From the NCBI GenBank assembly GCA_011051825.1, contig DRKH01000054.1:1-6439 (forward strand): a DNA stretch of 6,439 nt. Direction: 5' to 3'. Origin of the DNA: Desulfobulbus sp. Lineage in GTDB: Bacteria > Desulfobacterota > Desulfobulbia > Desulfobulbales > Desulfobulbaceae. The stretch's first letter is position 1; every line of letters starts with the position of its first letter. Both the position numbers and the translations under genes were made by a program. Of this stretch, positions 4,614 to 6,439 are shown piece by piece. Under the pieces are notes generated by a model that was not told the DNA's origin, searched no databases, and saw nothing but the letters and a program-made list of their open reading frames with translations.

Positions 4614-5954
4614 TTGAAGAATACAGTTAACCAATCTCAACAGGTCCCGTATGCGCCATATCGCATTCAGACCAATGGTACCGGAGGGCAGATTATATAT
4701 CCGCCCTCCGGCAGGGTATTTAAACTCAACCGCCACATGGTTAATCTTTTAAACTTATGCGACGGCTGGCACACCTTAAAAGAAATTTTTGAATATATTG
4801 AAAAAGCCGGCGCTCTATCACGCGACAGCCTCAAGACAAAAATAGAACCGTTGATGGCCGAGATGACGAAGGATGGCCTGATATGGTGGAGGAATGAGCG
4901 CATTCGGCACTTTAATGTCCCCCCGCCAAAGCTCGTGTACTTTGACGTAACCATGCGGTGTAATTTACGCTGCGCCCACTGCGGAGTCGCTGCAGGGGAA
5001 GCATTAGACAATGAACTCACAACCGAAGAAGCCTTTGATGTCGTCGACAAAATGGCTGAAGCCGGAGTGGAATCCGTCGCTTTTTCCGGCGGTGAGCCAC
5101 TCTTGCGCAACGATCTCTTCGAGATAGCCGGCTATGCCGGAGATCGGGGAATTTTGGCTGACCTGGCAACGAACGGCACCTTGATAACACCTGAAATAGC
5201 TCAAAGGGCTGCCGAGACATTTGGCAATGTTCAGGTCAGTCTGGATGGATCAACTGCCGAAATACACGACAAATTACGCGGTCACAAGGGTGCGTTCGAT
5301 AAAACGCTGCAGGGCATTGTTAACCTGCAGGAGGCAGGCGTTCCCTTTATGCTCGGCTGTGTAATACATAAAAAGAATCTCCACGACGTTGAAGCGATGG
5401 CACAGCTGGCGGCATCGCTTGGTGCCCAGGCCCTGCGGTTGATCCATTTTGTTCCATTCGGCCGCGGTCAGACTTCGCCCGAACTCGAACCCGATCCACA
5501 GGATTTATTATCCCTGGCAAAGGTTGTTCGCAAGATTCGCAGGGATGGGTATATGGAAATGTCCGAAGTGAATTTTGAGTTTCTTTTTAAACCGCCTGAA
5601 GCGGTTACGGAAGAGATCCTGAACGGCCCAATCAGTTGCGGTGGCGGCTGGTCGAGTCTGACTATTTCTCCGGAGGGTGAGGTTTTACCCTGCTCCTATT
5701 TTGCAGGAATGCGGAGCGAAAGCATCCGGGAAAAGAGCTTAGCCGAAATCTGGACCAATTCCAGACTCATCAATTTCTGGAGGAGTTTACGGGTAAAGGA
5801 AATCGGCGGCAAATGCGCAGGCGGATGCCATTGGCTGTCGCAGTGCAAGGGTGGCTGCCCGGCGGCCAATTTTGCCCACGGCGCTATCTTTAAACCGAAT
5901 GTTCAATGTTTTTTAACTGAAGAGGAGGCCTTTGCCGGGGTCCCGATCACCTGA
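4614..5954 (+). CDS. Radical SAM/SPASM peptide maturase with N-terminal PqqD-like domain
   Basis: This is a cytoplasmic iron-sulfur enzyme expected to cleave S-adenosylmethionine and modify a peptide or protein side chain by radical chemistry. Residues about 15-95 look like a PqqD-type RiPP recognition element (IIYPPSGRVFKLN, LCDGWHTLKEIFEYI, then a winged-helix-like end at DGLIWW). The radical SAM core has C116, C120 and C123 in the CxxxCxxC motif and SGGEP at 158-162. A SPASM domain follows with seven cysteines, C342, C360 (in Gx4C), C401, C405, C411, C415 and C432, enough for two auxiliary 4Fe-4S clusters; the first close pair is Cx3C rather than the usual Cx2C. Length (446 aa) is normal for RRE-fused SPASM enzymes. 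Known relatives make thioether, cyclophane or Glu-Tyr bonds; which applies here cannot be told. Its neighbours point to the 108-aa protein or the protease repeats as substrate. It is the last gene of the operon. Confidence 0.92.
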   Translation: MKNTVNQSQQVPYAPYRIQTNGTGGQIIYPPSGRVFKLNRHMVNLLNLCDGWHTLKEIFEYIEKAGALSRDSLKTKIEPLMAEMTKDGLIWWRNERIRHFNVPPPKLVYFDVTMRCNLRCAHCGVAAGEALDNELTTEEAFDVVDKMAEAGVESVAFSGGEPLLRNDLFEIAGYAGDRGILADLATNGTLITPEIAQRAAETFGNVQVSLDGSTAEIHDKLRGHKGAFDKTLQGIVNLQEAGVPFMLGCVIHKKNLHDVEAMAQLAASLGAQALRLIHFVPFGRGQTSPELEPDPQDLLSLAKVVRKIRRDGYMEMSEVNFEFLFKPPEAVTEEILNGPISCGGGWSSLTISPEGEVLPCSYFAGMRSESIREKSLAEIWTNSRLINFWRSLRVKEIGGKCAGGCHWLSQCKGGCPAANFAHGAIFKPNVQCFLTEEEAFAGVPIT

Positions 5955-5991
5955 CCAGACACTGTCCGGTCCGGCAGCACCGCATTTTCCA

Positions 5992-6023
5992 AAGAGCCCC
6001 ATAATTATGGGGCTCTTCTTTTT
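5992..6023 (+). terminator. Strong intrinsic terminator of the operon
   Basis: AAGAGCCCCAT and ATGGGGCTCTT form an 11-bp perfect stem around AATT (5992-6017). A C and five T residues follow. It starts 37 bases after the radical SAM stop and closes the three-gene unit. Confidence 0.9.
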
Positions 6024-6115
6024 CGTTCCTGATCGTTTCCTTTCCTGACCGTTTCCTTTCCTGACCGTTTCCTTTCCTGACCATTTTCTTTCCTGATCTT
6101 TTTCTTTCCTGATTT
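6020..6115. repeat. Six tandem 16-bp units
   Basis: Six consecutive 16-bp units follow the terminator. The second and third are identical (TTTCCTTTCCTGACCG, at 6036 and 6052); the others differ by one to a few bases. The period is not a multiple of three, so the Lys/Arg-rich minus-strand frames across it are not genes. The CCTGAT part recurs in the dyad-symmetric repeats that follow. Confidence 0.85.
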
Positions 6116-6144
6116 CCTACCAAGCTCAGCTTTTCCCAAATCAG
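6107..6144. repeat. 38-bp dyad-symmetric direct repeat, copy 1
   Basis: It matches 6269-6306 at 34 of 38 positions in the same orientation, 162 bases apart. Both copies have CCTGATT at one end, AATCAG at the other and the inner palindrome AAGCTCAGCTT. The form is that of a REP-like element; copy number elsewhere is unknown. Confidence 0.65.
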
Positions 6145-6180
6145 ACCGAGGACTGCGGCTAAACCAGCACGGCTTGGCGG

Positions 6181-6200
6181 CACAACAAACGATGAAAATC
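6181..6200 (+). repeat. 20-bp dispersed repeat, copy 2
   Basis: CACAACAAACGATGAAAATC matches 2259-2278 with one mismatch and the same orientation. It lies between the two 38-bp repeats. Confidence 0.45.
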
Positions 6201-6268
6201 GTTCTATTTACGGAGGATTCAGCTACCCGAAGAGCGGGCGGGCAACCTTGTTTTAAAACCAAAAATTA

Positions 6269-6306
6269 TCCTGATTACGAACCAAGCTCAGCTTTTCACA
6301 AATCAG
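6269..6306. repeat. 38-bp dyad-symmetric direct repeat, copy 2
   Basis: This is the second copy of 6107-6144. Here the outer arms are fuller (CCTGATT at 6270-6276, AATCAGG at 6301-6307). Its ATTACGAACCAAGC segment (6274-6287) also appears inverted at 6363-6376 with one mismatch. Confidence 0.65.
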
Positions 6307-6328
6307 GGATAACATCGCTTGTTCATCC

Positions 6329-6379
6329 GGATTACAGACCCCAGTAAATTCATCACAAATTCGCTGGGTTCGTAATACC
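6329..6379. repeat. Large imperfect palindrome, REP-like
   Basis: Bases 6329-6350 and 6358-6379 are imperfect inverted copies around a 7-base centre, with the best part CCCAG...AATT against AATT...CTGGG. No coding frame or terminator goes with it. From here to the end of the window I see only further short palindromes such as ATACCCTTTGGTAT. Confidence 0.55.
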
Positions 6380-6439
6380 CTTTGGTATTCAGCGATGGTA
6401 TCCCTTGTATCAGGCTGAGGATTGCAGGTAATCAGAAAA

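Noticed and set aside
4614..5954. Sulfatase-maturating enzyme
   Set aside because: The seven-cysteine SPASM domain is shared, but there is no sulfatase nearby and the PqqD-like N-terminus fits RiPP-type enzymes better.
5947..6262. Minus-strand Lys/Arg-rich proteins across the 16-bp repeats
   Set aside because: The repeat period is not a multiple of three, the composition is low-complexity, and the frames run through the terminator and palindromes.

Overview
The window reads as a moderately GC-rich Gram-negative chromosome. A sulfate-reducer-like member of the Desulfobacterota (old Deltaproteobacteria) is my best guess. This rests on general character only: a soluble multi-PAS diguanylate cyclase, a -24/-12 (sigma-54) promoter match, TTG starts, and many GTAGGGTGGGCA-type and REP-like palindromic repeats. 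There is no rRNA, tRNA or other lineage marker, so the placement is an inference. All four convincing genes lie on the + strand.

Region 1 (1-2216). Bases 1-372 hold no convincing gene. They contain an RNA-type stem-loop (44-87) and a 125-bp MITE-like element with inverted hairpin ends (162-286). A cytoplasmic PAS-PAS-PAS-GGDEF diguanylate cyclase follows (414-2117). Its start is odd: the best ribosome binding site and ATG (383) lie in another frame, which meets a TGA at 425 and could rejoin the cyclase frame by a +1 shift on CCC-TGA. A probable terminator follows at 2174-2216.

Region 2 (2217-2577) is a 5' regulatory region for the next operon. It holds a perfect 17-bp inverted repeat (2343-2384), an A/T-rich stretch, a sigma-54 -24/-12 match with exact spacing (2478-2494), a perfect 14-bp palindrome in the predicted leader (2547-2560) and a strong Shine-Dalgarno.

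Region 3 (2578-6023) is a tight three-gene operon with gaps of 9 and 20 bases, closed by a strong intrinsic terminator. It encodes: (i) an unrecognised 108-aa protein; (ii) a 559-aa caspase-like (clan CD) peptidase with an apparent His99/Cys143 dyad and two Ca-binding-like loops, followed by fifteen 11-aa Cys/Pro/Arg repeats and six 14-aa acidic Tyr/Trp repeats; (iii) a radical SAM enzyme with an N-terminal PqqD-like (peptide-recognition) domain and a seven-cysteine SPASM domain. The two repeat tails carry nearly equal and opposite charge (about +31 and -30). A peptide-modifying radical SAM enzyme beside a protease that carries many Cys- and Tyr/Trp-rich repeats suggests a RiPP-like maturation system in which the protease tail, or the 108-aa protein, is the substrate. 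That is the most interesting hypothesis here, and I cannot name a described system that matches it.

Region 4 (6018-6439) has no gene I can support. It is a mosaic of short repeats: six 16-bp tandem units, two copies of a 38-bp dyad-symmetric direct repeat, a larger imperfect palindrome, and a 20-bp sequence also found at 2259-2278, so that the two copies bracket the operon.
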